Part shown: positions 22,380-34,495 of the stretch, piece by piece
How the letters are laid out: each line of letters starts with the position of its first letter
How positions within the stretch are numbered: position 1 is the stretch's first letter
Assembly: GCA_949126835.1 (NCBI GenBank)
Contig: OX421492.1
Location: 46,320,927-46,384,926, forward strand
Origin: Anisus vortex
Taxonomy: Eukaryota > Mollusca > Gastropoda > Planorbidae
Direction of reading: 5' to 3'
Length of the DNA: 64,000 nucleotides
Position numbers and translations under genes: made by a program
Notes under the pieces: model-generated
Seen by the model: the letters and a program-made list of their open reading frames with translations, nothing else
Databases searched by the model: none
What the model was told of the DNA's origin: nothing

Positions 22380-23920
22380 AAAATTGGTGACTAGCTCCGA
22401 TTTCGTCTGCTATAGCCCCGCACTTAGTAACCTTTTTAAAATTGAAGATAAAATTGTTGACTAGCTCCGATTTCGTCTGCTATAGCGTCGCACTTAGTAG
22501 CCTTTTTAAAATTGAAGATAAAATTGGTGACTAGCTCCGATTTTGTCTGCTATAGCCCCGCACTTAGTAACCTTTTTAAAATTGAAGATAAAATTGGTGA
22601 CTAGCTCCGATTTCGTCTGCTATAGCCTCGCACTTAGTAGCCTTTTTAAAATTGAAGATAAAATTGGTGACCAGCTCCGATTTCGTCTGCTATAGCCCCG
22701 CACTTAGTAACCTTTTTAAAAATTTAAGATAAAATGGGTGACTAGCTCTTATTTTGTCTGCTATAGCCCCGCATTTAGTAACCTTTTTAAAATTGAAGAT
22801 AAAATTGGTGACTAGCTTCCATTTTGTCTGTTATAGCCCCGCACTTAGTAACCTTTTTAAAAATTGCAGATAAATTTGGTGACTAGCTCCGATTTCGTCT
22901 GCTATAGCCCCGCACTTAGTAACGTTATTAAATTGAAGATAAAATTGGTGACTAGCTCCGATTTCGTCTGCTATAGCCCCGCACTTAGTAGCCTTTTAAA
23001 ATTGAAGATAAAATTGGTGACCAGCTCCGATTTCGTCTGCTATAGCCCCGCACTTAGTAGCCTTTTTAAAATTGAAGATAAAATTGTTGACTAGCTCTTA
23101 TTTCGTCTGCTATAGCCCCGCATTTAGTAACCTTTTTAAAATTGAAGATAAAATTGGTGACTAGCTTCGATTTAGACGGCTATAGCCCCGCACTTAGTAA
23201 CCTTTTTAAAAATCGAAGATAAATTTGGTGACTAGCTCCGATTTCGTCTGCTATAGCCCCGCACTTAGTAACCTTTTTAAAATTGAAGATAAAATTGGTG
23301 ACTAGCTCTGATTGTGTCTGCTATAGCCCCGCACTTAGTAACCTTTTTAAAATTGAAGATAAAATTAGTGACTAGCTCCAATTTCGTCTGCTATAGCCCC
23401 GCACTTAGTAACCTTTTTAAAATTGAAGATAAAATTGGTGACTAGCTCCGATTTCGTCTGCTATAGCCCCGCACTTAGTAACCTTTTTAAAATTAAAGAT
23501 AAAATTGGTGACTAGCTCTTATTTCGTCTGCTATAGCCCCGCATTTAGTAACCTTTTTAAAATTGAAGAAAAAATGGGTGACTAGCTCCGATTTCGTCAT
23601 CTTTAGTCCCGCGTTTAGTAACCTTTATAAAATTGAATATAAAATTAGTGACTAGCTCTGATTTTGTCTGCTATAGCCCCGCACTTAGTAACCATTTAAA
23701 AATTGAAGATACCACTGGTGACTAGCTCCGATTTCGTCTGCTATAGCCCCGCACTTAGTAACCTTTTTAAAATTGAAGATAAAATTGGTGACTAGCTCCG
23801 ATTTCGTCTGCTATAGCCCCGCACTTAGTAACCTTTATAAAATTGAATATAAAATTGGTGACTAGCTCCAATTTCGTCTGCTATAGCGTCGCACTTAGTA
23901 ACCATTTTAAAATTGAAGAT
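22380..23920 (+). repeat. HOR block E, unit 1 (22 monomers)
   Basis: This is the first of three tandem units with a 1540-1541-bp spacing. The AAATTGCAG monomer lies at 22,864 and 24,405, with the equivalent monomer at 25,945. Rare shared marks are TTTAGACGGC (near 23,171 and 24,711), GTCATCTTTAG (near 23,598 and 25,139) and GATACCACTGG (near 23,709 and 25,250). Against unit 2 I noticed only two substitutions, near 23,314 (GATTGTG against GATTTTG) and near 23,570 (GAAGAAAAAA against GAAGATAAAA). Confidence 0.85.
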
Positions 23921-25460
23921 AAAATTGGTGACTAGCTCCGATTTCGTCTGCTATAGCCCCGCACTTAGTAACCTTTTTAAAATTGAAGATAAAATTGTTG
24001 ACTAGCTCCGATTTCGTCTGCTATAGCGTCGCACTTAGTAGCCTTTTTAAAATTGAAGATAAAATTGGTGACTAGCTCCGATTTTGTCTGCTATAGCCCC
24101 GCACTTAGTAACCTTTTTAAAATTGAAGATAAAATTGGTGACTAGCTCCGATTTCGTCTGCTATAGCCTCGCACTTAGTAGCCTTTTTAAAATTGAAGAT
24201 AAAATTGGTGACCAGCTCCGATTTCGTCTGCTATAGCCCCGCACTTAGTAACCTTTTTAAAAATTTAAGATAAAATGGGTGACTAGCTCTTATTTTGTCT
24301 GCTATAGCCCCGCATTTAGTAACCTTTTTAAAATTGAAGATAAAATTGGTGACTAGCTTCCATTTTGTCTGTTATAGCCCCGCACTTAGTAACCTTTTTA
24401 AAAATTGCAGATAAATTTGGTGACTAGCTCCGATTTCGTCTGCTATAGCCCCGCACTTAGTAACGTTATTAAATTGAAGATAAAATTGGTGACTAGCTCC
24501 GATTTCGTCTGCTATAGCCCCGCACTTAGTAGCCTTTTAAAATTGAAGATAAAATTGGTGACCAGCTCCGATTTCGTCTGCTATAGCCCCGCACTTAGTA
24601 GCCTTTTTAAAATTGAAGATAAAATTGTTGACTAGCTCTTATTTCGTCTGCTATAGCCCCGCATTTAGTAACCTTTTTAAAATTGAAGATAAAATTGGTG
24701 ACTAGCTTCGATTTAGACGGCTATAGCCCCGCACTTAGTAACCTTTTTAAAAATCGAAGATAAATTTGGTGACTAGCTCCGATTTCGTCTGCTATAGCCC
24801 CGCACTTAGTAACCTTTTTAAAATTGAAGATAAAATTGGTGACTAGCTCTGATTTTGTCTGCTATAGCCCCGCACTTAGTAACCTTTTTAAAATTGAAGA
24901 TAAAATTAGTGACTAGCTCCAATTTCGTCTGCTATAGCCCCGCACTTAGTAACCTTTTTAAAATTGAAGATAAAATTGGTGACTAGCTCCGATTTCGTCT
25001 GCTATAGCCCCGCACTTAGTAACCTTTTTAAAATTAAAGATAAAATTGGTGACTAGCTCTTATTTCGTCTGCTATAGCCCCGCATTTAGTAACCTTTTTA
25101 AAATTGAAGATAAAATGGGTGACTAGCTCCGATTTCGTCATCTTTAGTCCCGCGTTTAGTAACCTTTATAAAATTGAATATAAAATTAGTGACTAGCTCT
25201 GATTTTGTCTGCTATAGCCCCGCACTTAGTAACCATTTAAAAATTGAAGATACCACTGGTGACTAGCTCCGATTTCGTCTGCTATAGCCCCGCACTTAGT
25301 AACCTTTTTAAAATTGAAGATAAAATTGGTGACTAGCTCCGATTTCGTCTGCTATAGCCCCGCACTTAGTAACCTTTATAAAATTGAATATAAAATTGGT
25401 GACTAGCTCCAATTTCGTCTGCTATAGCGTCGCACTTAGTAACCATTTTAAAATTGAAGA
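23921..25460 (+). repeat. HOR block E, unit 2 (22 monomers)
   Basis: This is an almost exact copy of the preceding unit, with about two differences seen in 1540 bp. Left of 22,380 and 23,921 the sequences differ (AATAG and TAGTAGCC against TCCAATTTCG and GCGTCGC), which sets the unit boundary. Confidence 0.85.
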
Positions 25461-27000
25461 TAAAATTGGTGACTAGCTCCGATTTCGTCTGCTATAGCCC
25501 CGCACTTAGTAACCTTTTTAAAATTGAAGATAAAATTGTTGACTAGCTCCGATTTCGTCTGCTATAGCGTCGCACTTAGTAGCCTTTTTAAAATTATAGA
25601 TAAAATTGGTGACTAGCTCCGATTTTGTCTGCTATAGCCCCGCACTTAGTAACCTTTTTAAAATTGAAGATAAAATTGGTGACTAGCTATGATTTCGTCT
25701 GCTATAGCCCCGCACTTAGTAGCCTTTTTAAAATTGAAGATAAAATGGTGACCAGCTCCGATTTCGTCTGCTATAGCCCCGCACTTAGTAACCTTTTTAA
25801 AAAATTAAGATAAAATGGGTGACTAGCTCTTATTTTGTCTGCTATAGCCCCGCATTTAGTAACCTTTTTAAAATTGAAGATAAAATTGGTGACTAGCTTC
25901 GATTTCGTCTGTTATAGCCCCGCACTTAGTAACCTTTTTAAAAATTGAAGATAAATTTGGTGACTAGCTCCGATTTCGTCTGCTATAGCCCCGCACTTAG
26001 TAACGTTATTAAATTGAAGATAAAATTGGTGACTAGCTCCGATTTCGTCTGCTATAGCCCCGCACTTAGTAGCCTTTTAAAAATTGAAGATAAAATTGGT
26101 GACCAGCTCCGATTTCGTCTGCTATAGCCCCGCACTTAGTAGCCTTTTTAAAATTGAAGATAAAATTGTTGACTAGCTCTTTTTTCGTCTGCTGTAGCCC
26201 CGCATTTAGTAACCTTTTTAAAATTGAAGATAAAATTGGTGACTAGCTTCGATTTTGTCGGCTATAGCCCCGCACTTAGTAACCTTTTTAAAAATCGAAG
26301 ATAAATTTGGTGACTAGCTCCGATTTCGTCTGCTATAGACCCGCACTTAGTAACCTTTTTAAAATTGAAGATGAAATTGGTGACTAGCTCTGATTTCGTC
26401 TGCTATAGCCCCGCACTTAGTAACCTTTTTAAAATTGAAGATAAAATTAGTGACTAGCTCCGATTTCGTCTGCTATAGCCCCGCACTTAGTAACCTTTTT
26501 AAAATTGAAGATAAAATTGGTGACTAGCTCCGATTTCGTCTGCTATAGCCCCGCACTTAGTAACCTTTTTAAAATTGAAGATAAAATTGGTGACTAGCTC
26601 CGATCTCGTCTGCTATAGCCCCGCACTTAGTAGCCTTTTTAAAATTGAAGATAAAATTGGTGACCAGCTCCGATTTCGTCTGCTATAGCCCCGCACTTAG
26701 TAACCTTTTTAAAATTGAAGATAAAATCGGTGACTAGCTCCGATTTTGTCTGATATAGCCCCGCACTTAGTAACCTTTTTAAAATTGAAGATAAAATGGG
26801 TGACTAGCTCCGATTTCGTCTGCTTTAGTCCCGCGTTTAGTAACCTTTATAAAATTGAAAATAAAATTAGTGACTAGCTCTGATTTTGTCTGCTATAGCC
26901 CCGCACTTAGTAACCATTTTAAAATTGAAGATACAACTGGTGACTAGCTCCGATTTCGTCTGCTATAGCCCCGCACTTAGTAACCTTTTTAAAATTGAAA
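25461..27000 (+). repeat. HOR block E, unit 3 (diverged)
   Basis: The third unit keeps the monomer order but is clearly older. It has AAATTGAAG in place of AAATTGCAG near 25,945, CTATGATTTCG near 25,687, a 1-bp loss in AAAATGGTGACC near 25,745, and GATACAACTGG near 26,931 where the others have GATACCACTGG. By its right end the spacing to unit 2 is 1680 bp, two monomers more than 1540. This unit, not units 1 and 2, is the one matched at 35.2-36.9 kb in super-repeat copy 2. Confidence 0.7.
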
Positions 27001-29254
27001 ATAAAATTGGTGACTAGCTCCAATTTCGTCTGCTATAGCCCCGCACTTAGTAACCTTTTTAAAATTGAAGATAAAATTGGTGACTAGCTCCGATTTCGTC
27101 TGCTATAGCGTCGCACTTAGTAGCCTTTTTAAAATTGAAGATAAAATTGGTGACTAGCTCTGATTTTGTCTGCTATAGCCCCGCACTTAGTAACCTTTTT
27201 AAAATTGAAGATAAAATTGGTGACTAGCTCCGATTTCGTCTGCTATAGCCCCGCACATAGTAACCTTTTTAAAATTGAAGATAAAATTGTTGACTAGCTC
27301 CGATTTCGTCTGCTATAGCGTCGCACTTAGTAGCCTTTTAAAAATTGAAGATAAAATTGGTGACTAGCTCCGATTTTGTCTGCTATAGCCCCGCACTTAG
27401 TAACCTTTTTAAAATTGAAGATAAAATTGGTGACTACCTCCGATTTCGTCTGCTTTAGTCCCGCGTTTAGTAACCTTTATAAAATTGAATATAAAATTAG
27501 TGACTAGCTCCGATTTTGTCTGCTATAGCCCCGCATTTAGTAACCATTTTAAAATTGAAGATAAAATTGGTGACTACCTCCGATTTCGTCTGCTATAGCC
27601 CTGCACTTAGTAACCTTTTTAAAATTGAAGATAAAATTGGTGACTAGCTCCGATTTCGTCTGCTATAGCCCCGCACTTAGTAACCTTTTTAAAATTGAAG
27701 ATAAAATTGGTGACTAGCTCCGATTTCGTCTGCTATAGCGTCGCACTTAGTAGCCTTTTTAAAATTGAAGATAAAATTGGTGACTAGCTCCGATTTTGTC
27801 TGCTACAGCCCCGCACTTAGTAGCTTTTTTAAAATTGAAGATAAAATTGGTGACTAGCTCCGATTTCGTCTGCTATAGCCCCGCACTTAGTAACCTTTTT
27901 AAAATTGAAGATTAAATTGTTGACTAGCTCCGATTTCGTCTGCTATAATGTCGCACTTAGTAGCCTTTTTAAAATTGAAGATAAAATTGGTGACTAGCTC
28001 CGATTTTGTCTGCTATAGCCCCGCACTTAGTAACCTTTTTAAAATTGAAGATAAAATTGTTGACTAGCTCCGATTTCGTCTGCTATAGCGTCGCACTTAG
28101 TAGCCTTTTTAAAATTGAAGATAAAATTGGTGACTAGCTCCGATTTTGTCTGCTATAGCCCCGCACTTAGTAACCTATTTAAAATTGAAGATGAAATTGG
28201 TGACTACCTCCGATTTCGTCTGCTATAGCCCCGCACTTAGTAACCTTTTTAAAATTGAAGATAAAATTAATGACTAGCTCCGATTTCGTCTGCTATAGCC
28301 CCGCACTTAGTAACGTTTTTAAATTGAAGATAAAATTGGTGACTAGCTCCGATTTCGTCTGCTATAGCCCCGCACTTAGTAGCCTTTTTAAAATTGAAGA
28401 TAAAATTGGTGACTAGCTCCGATTTCGTCTGCTTTAGTCCGCGTTTAGTAACCTTTATAAAATTGAATATAAAATTAGTGACTAGCTCCGATTTTGTCTG
28501 CTATAGCCCCGCACTTAGTAACCATTTTAAAATTGAAGATAAAATTGGTGACTAGCTCCGATTTCGTCTGCTATAGCCCCGCACTTAGTAACCTTTTTAA
28601 AATTGAAGATAAAATTGGTGACTAGCTCCGATTTCGTCTGCTATAGCCCCGCACTTAGTAACCTTGTTAAAATTGAAGATAAAATTGGTGACTAGCTCCG
28701 ATTTCGTCTGCTATAGCGTCGCACTTAGTAGCCTTTTTAAAATTGAAGATAAAATTGGTGGCTAGCTCCGATTTTGTCTGCTATAGACCCGCACTTAGTA
28801 GCCTTTTTAAAATTGAAGATAAAATTGGTGACTAGCTACGATTTCGTCTGCTATAGCCCCGCACTTAGTAACCTTTTTAAAATTGAAGATACAATTGTTG
28901 ACTAGCTCCGATTTCGTCTGCTATAGCGTCGCACTTAGTAGCCTTTTTAAAATTGAAGATAAAATTGGTGACTAGCTCCGATTTTGTCTGCTATAGCCCC
29001 GCACTTAGTAACCTTTTTAAAATTGAAGATAAAATTGTTGACTAGCTCTGATTTCGTCTGCTATAGCCCCGCACTTAGTAGCCTTTTAAAAATTGAAGAT
29101 AAAATTGGTGACCAGCTCCGATTTCGTCTGCTATAGCCCCGCACTTAGTAACCTTTTAAAAATTGAAGATAAAATGGGTGACTAGCTCTTATTTTGTCTG
29201 CTATAGCCCCGCACTTAGTAACCTTTTTAAAATAGAAGATAAAATTGGTGACTA
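27000..29254 (+). repeat. Right part of super-repeat S copy 1
   Basis: These are monomers with TTTAG types at 27,453 and 28,432 (14 monomers apart), the AATGAC marker at 28,268 and a GGTGGCTAGC plus TATAGACCCGC pair near 28,761. The order matches 37,213-39,450 at offsets of 10,213-10,214 bp, including the spacing between the two TTTAG monomers (979 bp in both). The last monomers (about 29,100-29,254) already resemble the entry to the block D unit that follows. Confidence 0.68.
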
Positions 29255-30439
29255 GCTCTGATTTTGTCTGCTATAGCGTCGCACTTAGTAGCCTTTTTAA
29301 AATTGAAGATAAAATTGGTGACTAGCTCCGATTTTGTCTGCTATAGCCCCGCACTTAGTAACCTTTTTAAAATTGAAGATAAAATTGGTGACTAGCTCCG
29401 ATTTCGTCTGCTATAGCCCCGCACTTAGTAGCCTTTTTAAAATTGAAGATAAAATTGGTGACCAGCTCCGATTTCGTCTGCTATAGCCCCGCACTTAGTA
29501 ACCTTTTAAAAATTGAAGATAAAATGGGTAACTGGATCTTATTTCGTCTGCTATAGCCCCGCATTTAGTAACCATTTTAAAATTGAAGATAAAGTTGGTG
29601 ACTAGCTTTGATTTCGTCTGTTATAGCCCCGCACTTAGTAACCTTTTTAAAAATTGAAGATAAATTTGGTGACTAGCTCCGATTTCGTCTGCTATAGCCC
29701 CGCACTTAGTAACGTTATTAAATTGAAGATAAAATTGGTGACTAGCTCCGATTTTGTCTGCTATAGCCCCGCACTTAGTAGCCTTTTTAAAATTGAAGAT
29801 AAAATTGGTGACCAGCTCCGATTTCGTCTGCTATAGCCCCGCACTTAGTAACCTTTTTAAAATTGAAGATAAAATTGGTGACTAGCTCTTATTTCGTCTG
29901 CTATAGCCCCGCATTTAGTAACCTTTTTAAAATTGAAGATAAATTTGGTGACTAGCTCTGATTTCGTCTGCTATAGCCCCACACTTAGTAACCTTTCTAA
30001 AATTGAAGATAAAATTGGTGACTAGCTCTGATTTCGTCTGCTATAGCCCCGCACTTAGTAACCTTTTTAAAATTGAAAATAAAATTAGTGACTAGCTCCG
30101 ATTTCGTCTGCTATAGCCCCGAACTTAGTAACCTTTTTAAAATTGAAGATAAAATTGTTGACTAGCTCCGATTTCATCTGCTATAGCCCCGCACTTAGTA
30201 ACCTTTTTAAAATTGAAGACAAAATTGGTGACTTGCTCTTATTTCGTCTGCTATAGCCCTGCATTTAGTAACCTTTTTAAAATTGAAGATAAAATTGGTG
30301 ACTAGCTTCGATTTCGTCTGCTATAGCCCCGCACTTAGTAACCTTTTTAAAATTGAAGATAAATTTGGTGACTAGCTCCGATTTAGTCTGCTATAGCCCC
30401 GCATTTAGTAACCTTTTTAAAATTGAAGATAAAATTGGT

Positions 30440-32467
30440 GACTAGCTTCGATTTCGTCTGCTATAGCCCCGCACTTAGTAACATTTTTAAAAAATGAAGA
30501 TAAAATTGGTGACTAGCTCTGATTTCGTCTGCTATAGCCCCGCACTTAGTAACCTTTTTAAAATTCAAGATAAAATTGATGACTAGCTCCGATTTTGCCT
30601 GCTATAGCCCCGCACTTAGTAACCATTTTACAATTAAAGATAAAATTGGTGACTAGCTCCGATTTCGTCTGCTTTAGTCCAGCACTTAGTAACCTTTTTA
30701 AAATTGAAGATAAAATTGGTGACTAGCTCTGATTTCGTCTGCTATAGCCCTGCACATAGTAACCTTTTTAAAATTGAAAATAAAATTGGTGACTAGCTCT
30801 GATTTAGTCTGCTATATCCCCGCACTTAGTAACCTTTTTAAAATTGAAGATAAAATTGGTGACTAGCTCCGATTTCGTCTGCTATAGCCCCACACTCAGT
30901 AACCTTTTTAAAATTGAAGATAAAATTGGTGACTAGCTCCGATTTCGTCTGCTGTAGCCCCGCACTTAGTAACCTTTTTAAAATTAAAGATAAAATTGGT
31001 GACTAGCTCCGATTTCGTCTGCTATAGCCCCGCATTTAGTAACGTTATTAAATTTAAGATAAAATTGGTGACTAGCTCCGATTTCGTCTGCTATAGCCCC
31101 GCACTTAGTAGCCTTTTTAAAATTGAAGATAAAATTGGTGACCAGCTCCGATTTCGTCTGCTGTAGCCCCGCACTTAGTAACCTTTTTAAAATTGAAGAT
31201 AAAATTGGTGACTAGCTCCAATTTTGTCTGCTATAGCCCCGCACTTAGTAACCTTTTTAAAATTGAAGATAAATTTGGTGACTAGCTCCGATTTCGTCTG
31301 CTTTAGTCCCGCGTTTAGTAACCTTTATAAAATTGAATATAAAATTAGTGACTAGCTCCGATTTTGTCTGCTATAGCCCCGCACTTAGTAACCATTTTAA
31401 AATTGAAGATAAAATTGGTGACTAGCTCCGATTTCGTCTGCTATAGCCCCGCACTTAGTAACCTTTTTAAAATTGAAGATAAAATTGGTGACTAGCTCCG
31501 ATTTCGTCTGCTATAGCCCCGCACTCAGTAACCTTTTTAAAATTGAAGATAAAATTGGTGACTAGCTCCGATTTCGTCTGCTATAGCGTCGCACTTAGTA
31601 GCCTTTTTAAAATTGAAGATAAAATTGGTGACTAGCTCCGATTTTGTCTGCTATAGCCCCGCACTTAGTAACCTTTATAAAATTGAAGATAAAATTGGTG
31701 ACTAGCTCCGATTTCATCTGCTATAGCCCCGCACTTAGTAACCTTTTTAAAATTGAAGATAAAATTGTTGACTAGCTCCGATTTCGTCTGCTATAGCGTC
31801 GCACTTAGTAACCTTTTTAAAATTGAAGATAAAATTGGTGACTAGCTCCGATTTCGTCTGCTATAGCCTCGCACTTAGTAACCTTTTTAAAATTGAAGAT
31901 AAAATTGTTGACTAGCTCCGATTTCGTCTGCTATAGCCCCGCACTTAGTAACGTTTTTAAATTGAAGATAAAATTGGTGACTAGCTCCGATTTCGTCTGC
32001 TATAGCCCCGCACTTAGTAGCCTTTTTAAAATTGAAGATAAAAATGGTGACCAGCTCCGATTTCGTCTGCTATAGCCCCGCACTTAGTAACCTTTTTAAA
32101 ATTGAAGATAAACTTGGTGACTAGCTCCGATTTCGTCTGCTATAGCGTCGCACTTAGTAGCTTTTTAAAATTGAAGATAAAATTGGTGACTAGCTCCGAT
32201 TTTGTCTGCTATAGCCCCGCACTTAGTAACCTTTTTAAAATTGAAGATAAAATTGGTGACTAGCTCCGATTTCGTCTGCTATAGCCCCGCACTTAGTAAC
32301 CTTTTTAAAATTGAAGATAAAATTGTTGACTAGCTCCGACTTCGTCTGCTATAGCGTCGCACTTAGTAGCCTTTTTAAAATTGAAGATAAAATTGGTGAC
32401 TAGCTCCGATTTTGTCTGCTATAGCCCCGCACTTAGTAACCTTTTTAAAATTGAAGATAAAATTGGT
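30440..32467 (+). repeat. HOR block F, unit 1 (29 monomers)
   Basis: This is the first of a tandem pair with about 2030-bp spacing. AACATTTTT lies at about 30,480 and 32,510; the TTTAG monomer at 31,301 and 33,329; the AACGTTTTT-containing segment at 31,893 and 33,921 (2028). It has no tandem partner in super-repeat copy 1, so the duplication happened after, or separately from, the 10.8-kb event. Confidence 0.75.
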
Positions 32468-34495
32468 GACTAGCTTCGATTTCGTCTGCTATAGCCCCGC
32501 ACTTAGTAACATTTTTAAAAATTGAAGATAAAATTGGTGACTAGCTCCGATTTCGTCTGCTATAGCCCCGCACTTAGTAACCTTTTTAAAATTGAAGATA
32601 AAATTGTTGACTAGCTCTGATTTCGTCTGCTATAGCCCCGCACTTAGTAACCTTTTTAAAATTCAAGATAAAATTGATGACTAGCTCCGATTTTGCCTGC
32701 TATAGCCCCGCACTTAGTAACCATTTTACAATTAAAGATAAAATTGGTGACTAGCTCCGATTTCGTCTGCTTTAGTCCAGCACTTAGTAACCTTTTTAAA
32801 ATTGAAGATAAAATTGGTGACTAGCTCTGATTTCGTCTGCTATAGCCCTGCACATTGTAACCTTTTTAAAATTGAAAATAAAATTGGTGACTAGCTCTGA
32901 TTTAGTCTTCTATATCCCCGCACTTAGTAACCTTTTTAAAATTGAAGATAAAATTGGTGACTAGCTCCGATTTCGTCTGCTATAGCCCCACACTCAGTAA
33001 CCTTTTTAAAATTGAAGATAAAATTGGTGACTAGCTCCGATTTCGTCTGCTGTAGCCCCGCACTTAGTAACCTTTTTAAAATTAAAGATAAAATTGGTGA
33101 CTAGCTCCGATTTCGTCTGCTATAGCCCCGCATTTAGTAACGTTATTAAATTTAAGATAAAATTGGTGACCAGCTCCGATTTCGTCTGCTGTAGCCCCGC
33201 ACTTAGTAACCTTTTTAAAATTGAAGATAAAATTGGTGACTAGCTCCAATTTTGTCTGCTATAGCCCCGCACTTAGTAACCTTTTTAAAATTGAAGATAA
33301 ATTTGGTGACTAGCTCCGATTTCGTCTGCTTTAGTCCCGCGTTTAGTAACCTTTATAAAATTGAATATAAAATTAGTGACTAGCTCCGATTTTGTCTGCT
33401 ATAGCCCCGCACTTAGTAACCATTTTAAAATTGAAGATAAAATTGGTGACTAGCTCCGATTTCGTCTGCTATAGCCCCGCACTTAGTAACCTTTTTAAAA
33501 TTGAAGATAAAATTGGTGACTAGCTCCGATTTCGTCTGCTATAGCCCCGCACTTAGTAACCTTTTTAAAATTGAAGATAAAATTGGTGACTAGCTCCGAT
33601 TTCGTCTGCTATAGCGTCGCACTTAGTAGCCTTTTTAAAATTGAAGATAAAATTGGTGACTAGCTCCGATTTTGTCTGCTATAGCCCCGCACTTAGTAAC
33701 CTTTTAAAAATTTAAGATAAAATTGGTGACTAGCTCCGATTTCGTCTGCTATAGCCCCGCACTTAGTAACCTTTTTAAAATTGAAGATAAAATTGTTGAC
33801 TAGCTCCGATTTCGTCTGCTATAGCGTCGCACTTAGTAACCTTTTTAAAATTGAAGATAAAATTGGTGACTAGCTCCGATTTCGTCTGCTATAGCCCCGC
33901 ACTTAGTAACCTTTTTATAATTGAAGATAAAATTGTTGACTAGCTCCGATTTCGTCTGCTATAGCCCCGCACTTAGTAACGTTTTTAAATTGAAGATAAA
34001 ATTGGTGACTAGCTCCGATTTCGTCTGCTATAGCCCCGCACTTAGTAGCCTTTTTAAAATTGAAGATAAAATTGGTGACCAGCTCCGATTTCGTCTGCTA
34101 TAGCCCCGCACTTAGTAACCTTTTTAAAATTGAAGATAAAATTGGTGACTAGCTCCGATTTCGTCTGCTATAGCGTCGCACTTAGTAGCTTTTTAAAATT
34201 GAAGATAAAATTGGTGACTAGCTCCGATTTTGTCTGCTATAGCCCCGCATTTAGTAACCTTTTTAAAATTGAAGATAAAATTGGTGACTAGCTCCGATTT
34301 CGTCTGCTATAGCCCCGCACTTAGTAACCTTTTTAAAATTGAAGATAAAATTGTTGACTAGCTCCGACTTCGTCTGCTATAGCGTCGCACTTAGTAGCCT
34401 TTTTAAAATTGAAGATAAAATTGGTGACTAGCTCCGATTTTGTCTGCTATAGCCCCGCACTTAGTAACCTTTTTAAAATTGAAGATAAAATTGGT
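32468..34495 (+). repeat. HOR block F, unit 2 (29 monomers)
   Basis: This copy follows unit 1 with small indels. It keeps a GATTTCG/GTTGAC monomer near 32,560 that unit 1 lacks, and lacks the TAGTAGCC monomer found near 31,100 in unit 1. After its right end the sequence resumes the order of copy 1 of the super-repeat with the GACTACCTCC/GCTACAGC monomers at about 34,500, which match 21,775. Confidence 0.72.

Larger units (their letters stand above)
18475..29254 (+). repeat. Super-repeat S, copy 1 (about 154 monomers)
   Basis: This segment spans several HORs and matches the following 10 kb in order. Paired positions and offsets are: 18,741 with 29,521 and 19,201 with 29,981 (10,780); 19,855 with 30,565 and 21,183 with 31,893 (10,710); 25,945 with 35,529 (9,584); 26,723 with 36,727 (10,004); 27,453 with 37,666 and 28,432 with 38,645 (10,213); 28,761 with 38,975 and 29,181 with 39,395 (10,214). 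The first offset equals the segment length, so the two copies are adjacent. Offset changes are whole-monomer steps, apart from a few bases of slippage. Confidence 0.72.
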
